Notes under the pieces: generated by a model
What the model was told of the DNA's origin: nothing
The model's input: the letters and a program-made list of their open reading frames with translations, nothing else
The model's database searches: none
Source of the DNA: Arthrobacter sp. NtRootA1
GTDB taxonomy: Bacteria; Actinomycetota; Actinomycetes; Actinomycetales; Micrococcaceae
NCBI RefSeq assembly: GCF_019976975.1
Contig: NZ_AP024630.1
Coordinates: 3,534,001 to 3,598,000 of the forward strand
Direction: 5' to 3'
DNA length: 64,000 bases
Shown here: in pieces, positions 23,976 through 32,483 of the stretch
How the letters are laid out: each line of letters opens with the position of its first letter
Numbering within the stretch: position 1 is the first letter of the stretch
Made by a program: the position numbers and the translations under genes

Positions 23976-24713
23976 ATGAGTCCCCGCAGCGACGTCAAAA
24001 GTCCGCAGGAAGCAGCAACCCAAGCCCCGCCGTCGCAAACCCTCTCGCGGGGAATCCGCGCACTGGAAATCCTTGCCGAAGCCGAACGCCCGCTCAGCAT
24101 CGCCGAACTCGCAGAAGCCCTCGGGGTGCACCGCTCTGTTGCCTACCGCATCCTCCGAACGTTGGAGGACCATTCGCTGTTGATCAGGGACGATTCAGGC
24201 CGCGTCCAGCCGGGCCCCGGACTGGCCGTGCTGGCACGTGGCGTCTCGCGCAACCTGCAAACAGCTGCCCTGCCAGAGCTCACCCAGCTGGCGAATACCC
24301 TGCACATGACCGCCTTCCTGACTGTTTGGGACCACCAGGAATGCGTCACCCTGGTCACCGTGGAACCCCGGCATTCAGGCGCCGCACTCGCCCAACATCC
24401 GGGAAGCCGCCACCCCATCGGTATTGGCGCACCCGGTATCGCCATCCAGTCGACCATGACCGAGGACCGTTGGCGCCAAGTAGGAGCAGGTATCCCCTAC
24501 CGCCCCGAAGCGCACGAAGCCCGACGGATCGGTTACGCCACCAGCCACGACGAAGTGATCGCTGGGTTGTCATCAATCGCCGCTCCCATCCACGTCCCAG
24601 GCGGACGGCCGGCCGCCATCGCCGTCGTCTATATCCGCCTGGACCAGGACGCCGACGCCGTGGGTAAGGAGTTGGCTGCCAGCGCCATGCGGATCGAGGG
24701 CCAGCTGGCCTGA
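23976..24713 (+). CDS. IclR-family transcriptional regulator
   Basis: A 245-residue IclR protein. The N-terminal winged helix reads LSRGIRALEILAEAERPLSIAELAEALGVHRSVAYRILRTLE with the recognition helix at its end (residues ~25-65), followed by the GAF-like effector domain and the family block RRIGYATSHDEVIAGLSSIAAPI. The ATG at 23976 is preferred to one at 23967 because both the -10 spacing and an AGGA at eight bases support it. It is divergent from the MHS transporter and upstream of a MoaF-like gene, so it probably controls uptake and first use of the same substrate. Confidence 0.92.
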   Translation: MSPRSDVKSPQEAATQAPPSQTLSRGIRALEILAEAERPLSIAELAEALGVHRSVAYRILRTLEDHSLLIRDDSGRVQPGPGLAVLARGVSRNLQTAALPELTQLANTLHMTAFLTVWDHQECVTLVTVEPRHSGAALAQHPGSRHPIGIGAPGIAIQSTMTEDRWRQVGAGIPYRPEAHEARRIGYATSHDEVIAGLSSIAAPIHVPGGRPAAIAVVYIRLDQDADAVGKELAASAMRIEGQLA

Positions 24714-24801
24714 ACCGCTCCTCCACAGGGCAAGCATTCTTTCTGGGTCAATTGCCCTGCCTCACGGCACAAGACGCGCAGCCAGGGGAAGCCAATACTC
24801 G

Positions 24802-24830
24802 AAGAAGGACAGGAATCTCCTGTCCTTCTT
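24802..24830 (+). terminator. 13-base-pair hairpin before the MoaF-like gene
   Basis: AAGAAGGACAGGA (24802-24814) and TCCTGTCCTTCTT (24818-24830) form a perfect stem with a three-base loop. It lies between the IclR stop and the MoaF start, 25 bases before the latter's ATG, and has no clear T run. It may end the IclR transcript or act as an attenuator in the leader of the MoaF gene. Confidence 0.55.
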
Positions 24831-24855
24831 GTTCTCGAGCACTGAGAAGGAACCC

Positions 24856-25650
24856 ATGAGCCTGAATCTTCTTGATACCTCCAACTGGCTGCCCCTGGAC
24901 GGTTTGGCGCCCGGCTTCGATGCCAACAAAGCAGCCACCGTCCAGGACCTTGCGGGACGGGAATTTACTGTCCGCAGCGATGGCGTGCCCATGAATTTCA
25001 GCTTCGATGACGAAGAAGTGCAGTGGGCTGCGGCGGGACGCAACGGGACGGCACCCTATGAGGCTTTCCTCGTAGCCGAGGAACTCTACTACGCCCAATG
25101 GCAGAGTCCGGTGGAGCCGGGCTTCGCCGTATCCCTGATCCTCGATCTCTCCAACGGCCGTGCACTCTACATCGGCGCTTTGCTGGGCGGCGGCTCCCAA
25201 GGATCAACCGCAGTCCACCACGATTTCCGCGCAGGGACCCTCGATGGCTTCACCGTCAAAGGAGCAGCAATCGCTGAAAGCACGGCCCTGATCGGCCGGC
25301 GCGTCGAATGGGTGTACAGCGATGCCCACGCCTACGAACACATCTATCTCAGCCCTACCTGGTACACCTGGCAGTGCCTCGCCGGACCGGAGCGCGGCCT
25401 CGCAGACACCGATTCCAATACCGTCTTCGAAATCCGGCCCGGTATTTTCGCCTTTACCTGGCGCGAGAAGGTTATCCCGTGCGGTTCTGTCACCATCGCT
25501 GATCATCGGAGCCCCAAAGCAATCCGCTCACATGGCAGCCTTTTCGGTTGGGATGAGGCTGGCACCAAGCCCGTGCATTTCACGTTCGGCGCCCACGGCC
25601 GGTTGATCAGCATCACCCACCACACTCCGGAACTCGACCCCTCGCTCTAA
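24856..25650 (+). CDS. MoaF-like protein
   Basis: A 264-residue soluble protein resembling MoaF, a gene of the monoamine (tyramine) oxidase regulon whose biochemical role is unknown. It has two lipocalin-like halves: residues ~1-115 (with DEEVQWAAAG and YYAQWQ) and ~120-264 (with RRVEWVYSDAHAYEHIYLSPTWYTW-type sequence and GIFAFTWREKVIPCG). The ATG at 24856 has GAGAAGGA upstream. It lies between an IclR regulator and, convergently, an APC permease followed by an AraC regulator. This company fits amine or aromatic acid catabolism but does not prove it. Confidence 0.72.
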   Translation: MSLNLLDTSNWLPLDGLAPGFDANKAATVQDLAGREFTVRSDGVPMNFSFDDEEVQWAAAGRNGTAPYEAFLVAEELYYAQWQSPVEPGFAVSLILDLSNGRALYIGALLGGGSQGSTAVHHDFRAGTLDGFTVKGAAIAESTALIGRRVEWVYSDAHAYEHIYLSPTWYTWQCLAGPERGLADTDSNTVFEIRPGIFAFTWREKVIPCGSVTIADHRSPKAIRSHGSLFGWDEAGTKPVHFTFGAHGRLISITHHTPELDPSL

Positions 25651-25670
25651 CTGGTCGGCTGGATATACAG

Positions 25671-25732
25671 CCGCAGCGGAAAGGAGAGGAAGCCCCCGGC
25701 AGTTGCCGGGGGCTTCCTCTCCTTTCCTGCGG
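25671..25732. terminator. Very strong bidirectional terminator
   Basis: A perfect 23-base-pair stem (25679-25701 with 25704-25726) with a two-base loop, extended by a slightly imperfect outer segment (CCGCA with TGCGG). It lies between the convergent MoaF-like and APC permease genes and ends both transcripts. Confidence 0.88.
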
Positions 25733-25752
25733 TTTCGGTGTTCGAAGCAGTT

Positions 25753-27228
25753 TCAGTCTTCCGAGCCGTGGCCGATCCGGGCATAAAGCCCAGGCTGCGA
25801 GCGCCGCAGGCGCAGCCCCCACACGATCCCCAGCAGACCCGGCAGCAGCACCACCAGCGGCAGGACAAATGTTGCCGCCGTCGATTCCGTCTGACCAAGC
25901 AGGACGTTGAAGTTGGCAAGGATGAGGACAAACACTATCGCCAGGAGTACAAAGCCAAGGCCAGGCGCAACAACCCGTACCCACAGGCTGGCCCCGTGCG
26001 GCTTCCGGTGGAAGAAGCCGATCACGGCAACGGACACTACGGTCATGAGCAGGACCAGCCCCATGGCGCCGCTGTTGGTCAGCCAGGTAAACATGGTCAG
26101 TACGGGGTACAGTTCACCGAGTTCCGAACGCGATCCCGCGATTGCGAAGGCAACGGTCACGACGACGGCAATCGCCGATTGCGCCAGCGACCCCGCGAAA
26201 GGTGCTCCGCTCCCTGTGCGGACAGCTGCGAAGAACGGCGGGATGACGCGCTCCCGGCCGAGCGAAAAGAAGTATCGGGCAACAGCGTTGTGGAAGCTGA
26301 CCAGTGCTGCGAAAAGGCTGGTCACGAACAGGATCTGCGCTATATCGCTCAAGAGCAAGCCCCCGTTGGTACCCAGGAAGGCGAAGATCATGTCCGGGCC
26401 ACTGTTGGTGGCTGTTTCAATGACTGCGGATGAGCCCGCGCCCACGGTCATTGCCCAAGCCGACGCAGCATAGAACAAGGCGATGATTGCGACAGCCGCG
26501 AAGGTGGCCCTGGCAACGGTCCGCTTGGGATCCTTGGACTCCTCGCCATAGATGGCGGCCGATTCGAAGCCCATGAAGGCAGCGATTCCAAATGAAAGGA
26601 CTGCGCCAATGCCGGGCACGAACAGGCTCTCCGGGCTGAACGATGCTGCAGTGACTCCTTCAGGTGCCACGGCCAGGCTGATGACGTCGTAAACGATGAC
26701 CACCAGGAACTCCAGAGCCACCAGGACGCCCAGCACCTTTGCCGAGAGGTCAACCCGGTTGACGCCCAACCAACCAACAATTGCGATGCACACCAGCACT
26801 GGGATCCACCACGGAACGCTGATGCCCAGCCTTGCCGAGAGCAGTGAGGAAACGGTGAAGCCGAAGAGCCCATAAATGCCCACCTGCATCAGGTTGTAGG
26901 CCATCAACGCGACCAGCGATGCTCCCACACCGGCCGGCCTGGAAATGCCTTGGGCAATGTAGGCGTAGAAGGCGCCCGCGTTGGTGACGTAACGGCTCAT
27001 GGCCGCATAGCCGACCGCGAAGAGACCCAGGATGCCGCCGAGAATCAAGAACGAAAGCGGAACGCCGGTTACCCCAGTGACGGCGAAAGTGGTGGTTACT
27101 CCACCTGCAAGGACTGTCAGCGGCGCCGAGGCCGCAATAATCATAAAGGTCACGGCTGGTACCCCAAGACGCCTCTTGTTGTCTGCGGCTCCAGCGATCA
27201 TGCCCTTGACGGGGTTATCCACGCTCAT
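25753..27228 (-). CDS. APC-family permease
   Basis: A 491-residue transporter with about twelve membrane helices. The first helix region reads GVPAVTFMIIAASAPLTVLAGGV, followed by the family block AMSRYVTNAGAFYAYIAQGI; FMGFESAAIYGEES is the usual helix-6 signature. Members of this group take up amino acids, polyamines or amines. The ATG at 27228 has AGGAG six bases upstream and is preferred over the more distal TTG-type start, which would add a polar 25-residue tail. It is divergent from an AraC regulator. Confidence 0.87.
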   Translation of the reverse strand: MSVDNPVKGMIAGAADNKRRLGVPAVTFMIIAASAPLTVLAGGVTTTFAVTGVTGVPLSFLILGGILGLFAVGYAAMSRYVTNAGAFYAYIAQGISRPAGVGASLVALMAYNLMQVGIYGLFGFTVSSLLSARLGISVPWWIPVLVCIAIVGWLGVNRVDLSAKVLGVLVALEFLVVIVYDVISLAVAPEGVTAASFSPESLFVPGIGAVLSFGIAAFMGFESAAIYGEESKDPKRTVARATFAAVAIIALFYAASAWAMTVGAGSSAVIETATNSGPDMIFAFLGTNGGLLLSDIAQILFVTSLFAALVSFHNAVARYFFSLGRERVIPPFFAAVRTGSGAPFAGSLAQSAIAVVVTVAFAIAGSRSELGELYPVLTMFTWLTNSGAMGLVLLMTVVSVAVIGFFHRKPHGASLWVRVVAPGLGFVLLAIVFVLILANFNVLLGQTESTAATFVLPLVVLLPGLLGIVWGLRLRRSQPGLYARIGHGSED

Positions 27229-27404
27229 AGTGTGCTCCTGCCTCGGTGCCGGACGGAGATTGCGCGGCACGGTGTCGGTCATTCCGCAATCCTCCTCCGC
27301 CAAGGCATCGCGTGACTTGTCTCACACGGCAAGGTGTTTGTCGGTGCACGCAAGCACAGCCCCGCAAAGTCCACCGGTGTAGAATCGTGGGCAAGCTCAC
27401 GTCC

Positions 27405-27430
27405 GCGCCGGTGGCATTCTGTACCGGCGC
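27405..27430. promoter_or_regulatory. Inverted repeat upstream of the AraC gene
   Basis: GCGCCGGT (27405-27412) and ACCGGCGC (27423-27430) are perfect eight-base arms separated by ten bases, 33 bases before the AraC start and about 180 before the divergent permease start. The whole gap 27229-27463 holds no gene. Arms one helical turn apart would suit a dimeric regulator, though GC-rich repeats arise by chance more often in this genome. Confidence 0.35.
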
Positions 27431-27463
27431 CATCAGGTACGGCGGGCATTGAAAGGGACCTTG

Positions 27464-28423
27464 ATGACCGTCGCGGCTGATACCGGCCCCGCAACCGTGC
27501 ACACGGTTGTGGCGGATTCGTTCCAGGAATGGAGCCGGGCCATCTCAGCATCCTTCGTGCCGTTGCTGGCCAAGGGCCCTAAAGAGCTCGCCTTCCACGG
27601 GACAATGCGAGCCCGTGTCCTGGGTCAAATTTCCGTGGTCGAAGTAACAGCTGGTCCCCATACGGTCCTGCGAACGCCTGAGTTGATCGCCAAGTCCACT
27701 GGACGCTTCTTCAAGCTCAGCATCCAGCTCTCCGGGACTGGCCGACTGGTTCAGGACGAACGCGAAGCGGTGCTCGGTCCCGGGGACCTCTCCATCTACG
27801 ACACTTCCCGCCCTTACCAACTAACATTCGACGACGACTTCCGCACTTTGGTGCTGATGTTCCCGCACGTCCTGCTCGACTTGCCGGCCGAAGCCATGGG
27901 CCACGTAACGGCCCTGCGGATTCCCGGGGACGAGGGCCTCGGCGAACTCATCAGCCCCTTCCTGGTAAGGCTCGCCGATAACCTCGAAGCCCTTTCAGGG
28001 GCAAATGGCCTGCGTCTGGTCCATAACGCCCTGGACCTGGTCACTACCCTGTTCAACGGGGAACTCGACCAACTCATCGAGACAGGCCGCGACCCCCACC
28101 TTCTCTTGCTGGGCCGTATCCACGACTACATCGAAGCCAATCTGGGCGACCCCGAACTTTCCCCGGGAACCATAGCCGCCGCCCACTACATCTCCACCCG
28201 GCACTTGCACGATCTTTTCCAGGAGATCGGGACCACCGTGGCCGCATCCATCCGGCAGCGCAGGCTTGAACGCTGCAGGCGCGACCTCCTGGACCCGGTC
28301 CTGGCAGACCGGCCCGTCACGGCCATTGCGGCGCGGTGGGGATTCACTGACGCAGCCCACTTCAGCCGGATCTTCAGGGCCGCCTTCGGGAACTCCCCCA
28401 CCGGCTATCGCAACAGCCACTGA
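27464..28423 (+). CDS. AraC-family regulator with FeaR/NitR-like ligand domain
   Basis: A 319-residue activator. The N-terminal ~200 residues match the AraC ligand-binding type found in FeaR (phenylethylamine) and NitR: FQEWSRAISASFVPL, then SIQLSGTGRLVQDEREAVLGPGDLSIYDTSRPY and VLMFPHVLL. The C-terminal ~100 residues are the double helix-turn-helix with AAHYISTRHLHDLFQE and the closing AARWGFTDAAHFSRIFRAAFG. The ATG at 27464 follows GAAAGGGA. It is divergent from the APC permease and convergent with the sulfatase, so the permease is the most likely target. Confidence 0.88.
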   Translation: MTVAADTGPATVHTVVADSFQEWSRAISASFVPLLAKGPKELAFHGTMRARVLGQISVVEVTAGPHTVLRTPELIAKSTGRFFKLSIQLSGTGRLVQDEREAVLGPGDLSIYDTSRPYQLTFDDDFRTLVLMFPHVLLDLPAEAMGHVTALRIPGDEGLGELISPFLVRLADNLEALSGANGLRLVHNALDLVTTLFNGELDQLIETGRDPHLLLLGRIHDYIEANLGDPELSPGTIAAAHYISTRHLHDLFQEIGTTVAASIRQRRLERCRRDLLDPVLADRPVTAIAARWGFTDAAHFSRIFRAAFGNSPTGYRNSH

Positions 28424-28445
28424 CCGTGGAATGCCGGGCAAATGA

Positions 28446-30056
28446 CTAGGCTGCCGCCGTCGGAGCTGTGCCTTCATCTGCCACAGCAGCCATCTCGTTC
28501 AGCATTGCCCACAGCAGGCGCCCCTCCAACCCGGCGAAGGCAGGATCACCTGCCCGGTTGAGCAGTTCGCCGGGGTCTGTGCGGTGATCGTACAGTTCGG
28601 CGACGTCGGTACCGAAGTAAAGCGTCAGCCTGCCCTCTGCTGTAATGACCGTCCGCATCCTCACCGGCCCGGGGAGACCATCGAGTCCGAATGGCTGCTC
28701 TTCCTCCACCAGCAAAGCGTCCCGGTGCCTCTGCGCAGATCCTTGCAGCAGAGGAACCAGGGAGCGGCCCTGGATGCCCCGGTAGGACGTCGAACCAGTG
28801 AGCTCGAGCAAGGTTGGTGCCAGATCGGCACTGGAAACGAGGGCCTGGGTGCGGGCCGCCGGGGTGCCCGGAACGTGCACGATCAAGGGAACATTCGTCA
28901 CCGCACGGTAGTGGACAAAGTGTTTGAGCATGAGGCCGTGGTCGCCAAACAAGTCTCCGTGGTCACTGGTGAAAACGATGATGGTGTCCTCGGCGAGGCC
29001 TTGGCGATCAAGCTCGTCCAGGATTCGGCCGATGTGCTCGTCCATCATAGTGATCAGGCCGTATTGTGCCGCCGCCGCGTGCCTGTATTGTTCCTCTGTT
29101 GCTGCCCAGGTCATGGTGGGGTCCGGGTTCGGATGGCCCCGGTGTTCCATCATTGCCTGGATATGCGCCGGAGACGCCGAGTGATCCTGGTCGAAACCCA
29201 GCGGCAGGGGCAACGCACCAGGATCGTAGAGGTCCGCGTAGCCTGCCGGGGGTGAAAAGGGGTGGTGGGGATCAGGGAATGAGACAAACATGAAGAAGGG
29301 CTGGTCCTGGCCCGCCGCGTCCTTCAGATGCTCAATTGCCTTCTCGCCCACATAGCTGGTGGGATGCACTTCAGGGGGAATGGCTGTCTGGTACACCTGG
29401 TCCCATCCGCCATACCGGCTGGCGGAGTTGCCTGCACCTCCCAGCGTTTCGGGGTCGACGCCACGTTCCCTGGCCCAATGCACATAGTGGCCTCCGGGCC
29501 GGTCCCCATGACCAATGACGAGGTCCACGTGTTGGTAGCCGTAATAGTCGGCAGGGAGCCCGATGAAGCGTTTATCGTGCGCCTCGCGGTTCTCCCACTG
29601 ATCCCAACCGGGAGCGTAGCCTTGCCGGCGGGCGTCACCAACTGTTGGATCCAGGAGCATCGGATCGGTGCTCCGGATCTCCTTGGCCTGGTGCGGCTCA
29701 AACTCCCACCCCATGTTTTGGTGGTGCAGTTTTCCTACTCCCACAGTGCGGTAACCGCCCGCTGCCAAGGATCCGGGAACAGTCTGCGTCAACGGATCCA
29801 ACGTAATTCCGTTGCAGCGCGTCCCGTGCGCCGAGGGCCACCGGCCAGTCATCAAGCTGGCCCTGTTGGGCATGCAGGTAGGGTTCGCCACCGTCGCATT
29901 CTCGAATACCACGCTTCGGGCTGCGAGCGCATCAAGGTTGGGCGTCCGGACGACCTGATTGCCACCGAAGCCCAAGTGGTCGGCCCGCAACTGGTCCGCG
30001 ATGAAGAACAGGACGTTGGGCCTGCCCTTGGCGGCACTGCCGCGCTCCCGCGTCAT
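28446..30056 (-). CDS. Type I sulfatase (arylsulfatase/choline-sulfatase-like)
   Basis: A 536-residue alkaline-phosphatase-superfamily sulfatase. The N-terminal metal site is in RPNVLFFIADQLRADHLG. The formylglycine signature is TCMPNRASLMTG with the convertible cysteine at C61 (CXPXR satisfied, with Asn instead of the more usual Ser at the fourth place). The second metal site is in IIVFTSDHGDLFGDHGL. No signal peptide is seen, so it is cytoplasmic and needs an imported substrate. Its start overlaps the ABC ATPase stop (ATGA), which ties it to the importer. The sulfate ester is not identifiable. Confidence 0.93.
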   Translation of the reverse strand: MTRERGSAAKGRPNVLFFIADQLRADHLGFGGNQVVRTPNLDALAARSVVFENATVANPTCMPNRASLMTGRWPSAHGTRCNGITLDPLTQTVPGSLAAGGYRTVGVGKLHHQNMGWEFEPHQAKEIRSTDPMLLDPTVGDARRQGYAPGWDQWENREAHDKRFIGLPADYYGYQHVDLVIGHGDRPGGHYVHWARERGVDPETLGGAGNSASRYGGWDQVYQTAIPPEVHPTSYVGEKAIEHLKDAAGQDQPFFMFVSFPDPHHPFSPPAGYADLYDPGALPLPLGFDQDHSASPAHIQAMMEHRGHPNPDPTMTWAATEEQYRHAAAAQYGLITMMDEHIGRILDELDRQGLAEDTIIVFTSDHGDLFGDHGLMLKHFVHYRAVTNVPLIVHVPGTPAARTQALVSSADLAPTLLELTGSTSYRGIQGRSLVPLLQGSAQRHRDALLVEEEQPFGLDGLPGPVRMRTVITAEGRLTLYFGTDVAELYDHRTDPGELLNRAGDPAFAGLEGRLLWAMLNEMAAVADEGTAPTAAA

Positions 30057-30856
30057 ACCGGCCTCTTGATGAGGGACAGCACTTCCGTGCGCTGGCGTGC
30101 GAACTCCGGAAGCGAGCGCGTGGTGATCTGGTCGCGCGGAGCCGGTAGGTCGACGCCGACGATCTTCAGGACGCGGGCCGGCTTGGAGCCCAGGACCACA
30201 ACGCGGTCTGCCAGATAGACGGCTTCGTCGATGTCATGAGTCACCACCAGAATGGTCATGTTGAAGTCCTTCCTGATCTTCAGGCACAGGTCTTCGAGGT
30301 CGAAGCGTGTCTGTGCGTCCACAGAAGCGAAGGGCTCGTCCATGATAAGGATCTCCGGCCGGTATGCGAGGGCACGGGCAATCGCCACACGCTGCTGCAT
30401 GCCGCCGGATAACTGCCACGAGTATTGGTTGTCGGCGTGGGAAAGCCCGACGGCGGCCAGTGCGCTGTCGCAGCGTTCTTTCAGTTCCGCTGCGGGCAAC
30501 TTGAGGTGCCGCAAAGGAAGAACGAGGTTCTTCCTGACCGTCAGCCACGGCATGAGCGAACGGTTGTAGTCCTGGAAAACCAGCGCCATTTCCCGCGGTG
30601 GGCCACTGATGGGGCGGCCATCGATGGCCGCCCGTCCGCTGCTGGCCGGATGAAGCCCGGCCAGGCATTTCAGGAGGGTCGTCTTTCCGACGCCGGAGGG
30701 ACCGACGATGCAGACAACCTCGCCGGCATCCACGGTGAAAGTGAGGTCTTCGATGACTGCATGGGATTTTTCCCCACTCCCGTAGCTCTTGGCCAGGTGA
30801 GCCACGTCCAACCGTGGGGTGGTCGCGTTAATGCGGGTTTCTGGTTGCTGTGCCAT
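30053..30856 (-). CDS. ABC importer ATP-binding protein (SsuB/TauB-like)
   Basis: A 267-residue ATPase of the nitrate/sulfonate/taurine importer group. Walker A is GPSGVGKTT, the Q-loop is in VFQDYNRSLMPW, the ABC signature is LSGGMQQRVAIARAL, Walker B is EILIMDEPFASVD and the H-loop is VVTHDIDEA. The ATG at 30856 gives the normal N-terminus; an ATG at 30907 overlapping the permease stop (ATGA) would add 17 residues and may instead be used by coupling. It ends inside the sulfatase start codon. Confidence 0.93.
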   Translation of the reverse strand: MAQQPETRINATTPRLDVAHLAKSYGSGEKSHAVIEDLTFTVDAGEVVCIVGPSGVGKTTLLKCLAGLHPASSGRAAIDGRPISGPPREMALVFQDYNRSLMPWLTVRKNLVLPLRHLKLPAAELKERCDSALAAVGLSHADNQYSWQLSGGMQQRVAIARALAYRPEILIMDEPFASVDAQTRFDLEDLCLKIRKDFNMTILVVTHDIDEAVYLADRVVVLGSKPARVLKIVGVDLPAPRDQITTRSLPEFARQRTEVLSLIKRPV

Positions 30857-30903
30857 GGCGGACTTTCTGTTTCGGGTGGAAAGGCTCGGGGCCTGTCGGA
30901 TGC

Positions 30904-31686
30904 TCATGCTGCACGCGCCATGCGCCGGGAGCCGATGTACCAGGACAGGACCTTGCGTCTGAGCAGGCTGAAGAGGACATTGACAAGGAATCCGATGACG
31001 CCCAGGAGCAGGATCCCGGCCCACATGTCCGCTGTCATGAAGCTCTGCTGCGCGAGCAGCGTCATGGCTCCAATGCCTTGGGAACTGCCCAGCATCTCGC
31101 TGGCGATCATCACGATGAAGGCAACCTGCAGGCTGACCTGCAAGCCGGAGAAGATTTGCGGCGCGGCCGCGGGAAGCAGGATGTTCAGGACGCGCTCCCT
31201 CCGGGTCAGCCGATAGACCCTCGCCACGTCCATGAGGTCGTTGCCCACCCCACGGATACCGTCCACGGTGGCGATCATCGTTGGGAACAGCGCTGCCAGC
31301 GCTATGCTGGTCACGCGCATCTGGGTGCCGAATCCAATGAGGGAGATGAAGATCGGCACCAGGGCAACCGGAGGTATTCCCCGAAGGAAGTGGATCAACG
31401 GATCCACCATCCAGCGAACCGGGGGAACAAGAGCCGTCACGAACCCGATGGCAATCCCCGCAAAGGCTGCGATGGCAAATCCCAGGAACAGGTTTCCCAG
31501 GCTCAGCAGCACATCTGACTGGAAGTGCTCAAAGAGCCAGAGCTCCTGGAACCGGCCAACGATGGTGCGCAACGGCGGGAAGAAGGGGTCGAGTGAGCTC
31601 TCGGACAGGAACCACCAAGCCACCAACAACAGCACGGGCGCTCCGGCGCCGATCAACCAATTTCTCATTGTGGGGTTTCTCATCAC
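30904..31686 (-). CDS. ABC importer permease (SsuC-like)
   Basis: A 260-residue membrane permease with about six helices and the binding-protein-dependent transport motif with the EAA-like loop DVARVYRLTRRERVLNILLPAAAPQIFSG. Start overlaps the stop of the second permease by four bases. It forms the membrane pore together with the following permease gene, a heterodimeric arrangement; classical SsuC and TauC are homodimers, so two distinct permeases are a small departure. Confidence 0.92.
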   Translation of the reverse strand: MMRNPTMRNWLIGAGAPVLLLVAWWFLSESSLDPFFPPLRTIVGRFQELWLFEHFQSDVLLSLGNLFLGFAIAAFAGIAIGFVTALVPPVRWMVDPLIHFLRGIPPVALVPIFISLIGFGTQMRVTSIALAALFPTMIATVDGIRGVGNDLMDVARVYRLTRRERVLNILLPAAAPQIFSGLQVSLQVAFIVMIASEMLGSSQGIGAMTLLAQQSFMTADMWAGILLLGVIGFLVNVLFSLLRRKVLSWYIGSRRMARAA

Positions 31687-32456
31687 GGCATCACTTCACG
31701 GTAGGACTCATGCCAGTGCAGGACACGGCGCTCGGCCAGCCGCGTGGCACCTTGGAACAGGAGGCCCAGAACGCCCAGGACGATCACCATGCCGTAGAGG
31801 CTGGCGTAATCACCGGCCGCCTGGGCTTGGTAAATGCTTTGGCCCAGGCCCGGGCCACCGCCGAGCAGACCCGCTACCACTGTGACCACCAAGGCGGCCG
31901 GGGCAGCAACCCGCATGGCGGTTCCGATGTAAGGCATGGCGCTGGGCAGGACCACGCGGGCCAGGATTTCGGGCTCGCGCATGCCGTAGGACCGGGCAGT
32001 GTCCCTGGCTACGGGATCAGTGCTCTGGACTCCGTCGACAGTCTGCATGACGATCGGGAGGAGGCAGCCGAACACCACCAGGAACAAGGACATCTCCCCG
32101 GTTGGGCCCAGTACCAGCACCGCCAAGGGAAGAATGACGATGGGCGGAACGGGCTTCAGGAATTCCAGCACCGCCAACGTAGCGAACCTGACGGTCTCAA
32201 AAGTCCCGACAAGCAGGCCCAGGATGACGCCTGCCACCGCAGACAAAGCCAGCGCCAGCAGGGCGATCCCGATCGTGGCTCCCAACGAGGACCAGAACGT
32301 AGCCGTCCCCAGGATGGTTGCCAGTGTGCTGAAAACAGTGGTGGCTGGCGGCAGGGCATTTCCTGCCACCTTTGCCTCGGCAAGGACCTGCCAGATGACC
32401 AGCACTGCCGCAATGCCCAGCGCACTGAAGGTCAATGGGCGGATGGACCCTTTCAT
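31683..32456 (-). CDS. ABC importer permease (SsuC-like), second subunit
   Basis: A 257-residue permease homologous to its neighbour, with the loop RDTARSYGMREPEILARVVLPSAMPYIGTA in the usual place and about six helices. GGGAGG precedes the ATG. It lies 27 bases after the binding-protein gene and overlaps the next permease, so the operon order is binding protein, permease, permease, ATPase, sulfatase. Confidence 0.92.
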   Translation of the reverse strand: MKGSIRPLTFSALGIAAVLVIWQVLAEAKVAGNALPPATTVFSTLATILGTATFWSSLGATIGIALLALALSAVAGVILGLLVGTFETVRFATLAVLEFLKPVPPIVILPLAVLVLGPTGEMSLFLVVFGCLLPIVMQTVDGVQSTDPVARDTARSYGMREPEILARVVLPSAMPYIGTAMRVAAPAALVVTVVAGLLGGGPGLGQSIYQAQAAGDYASLYGMVIVLGVLGLLFQGATRLAERRVLHWHESYREVMP

Positions 32457-32483
32457 GATGAGCCTCCCATGTTCGGTTCGCGC

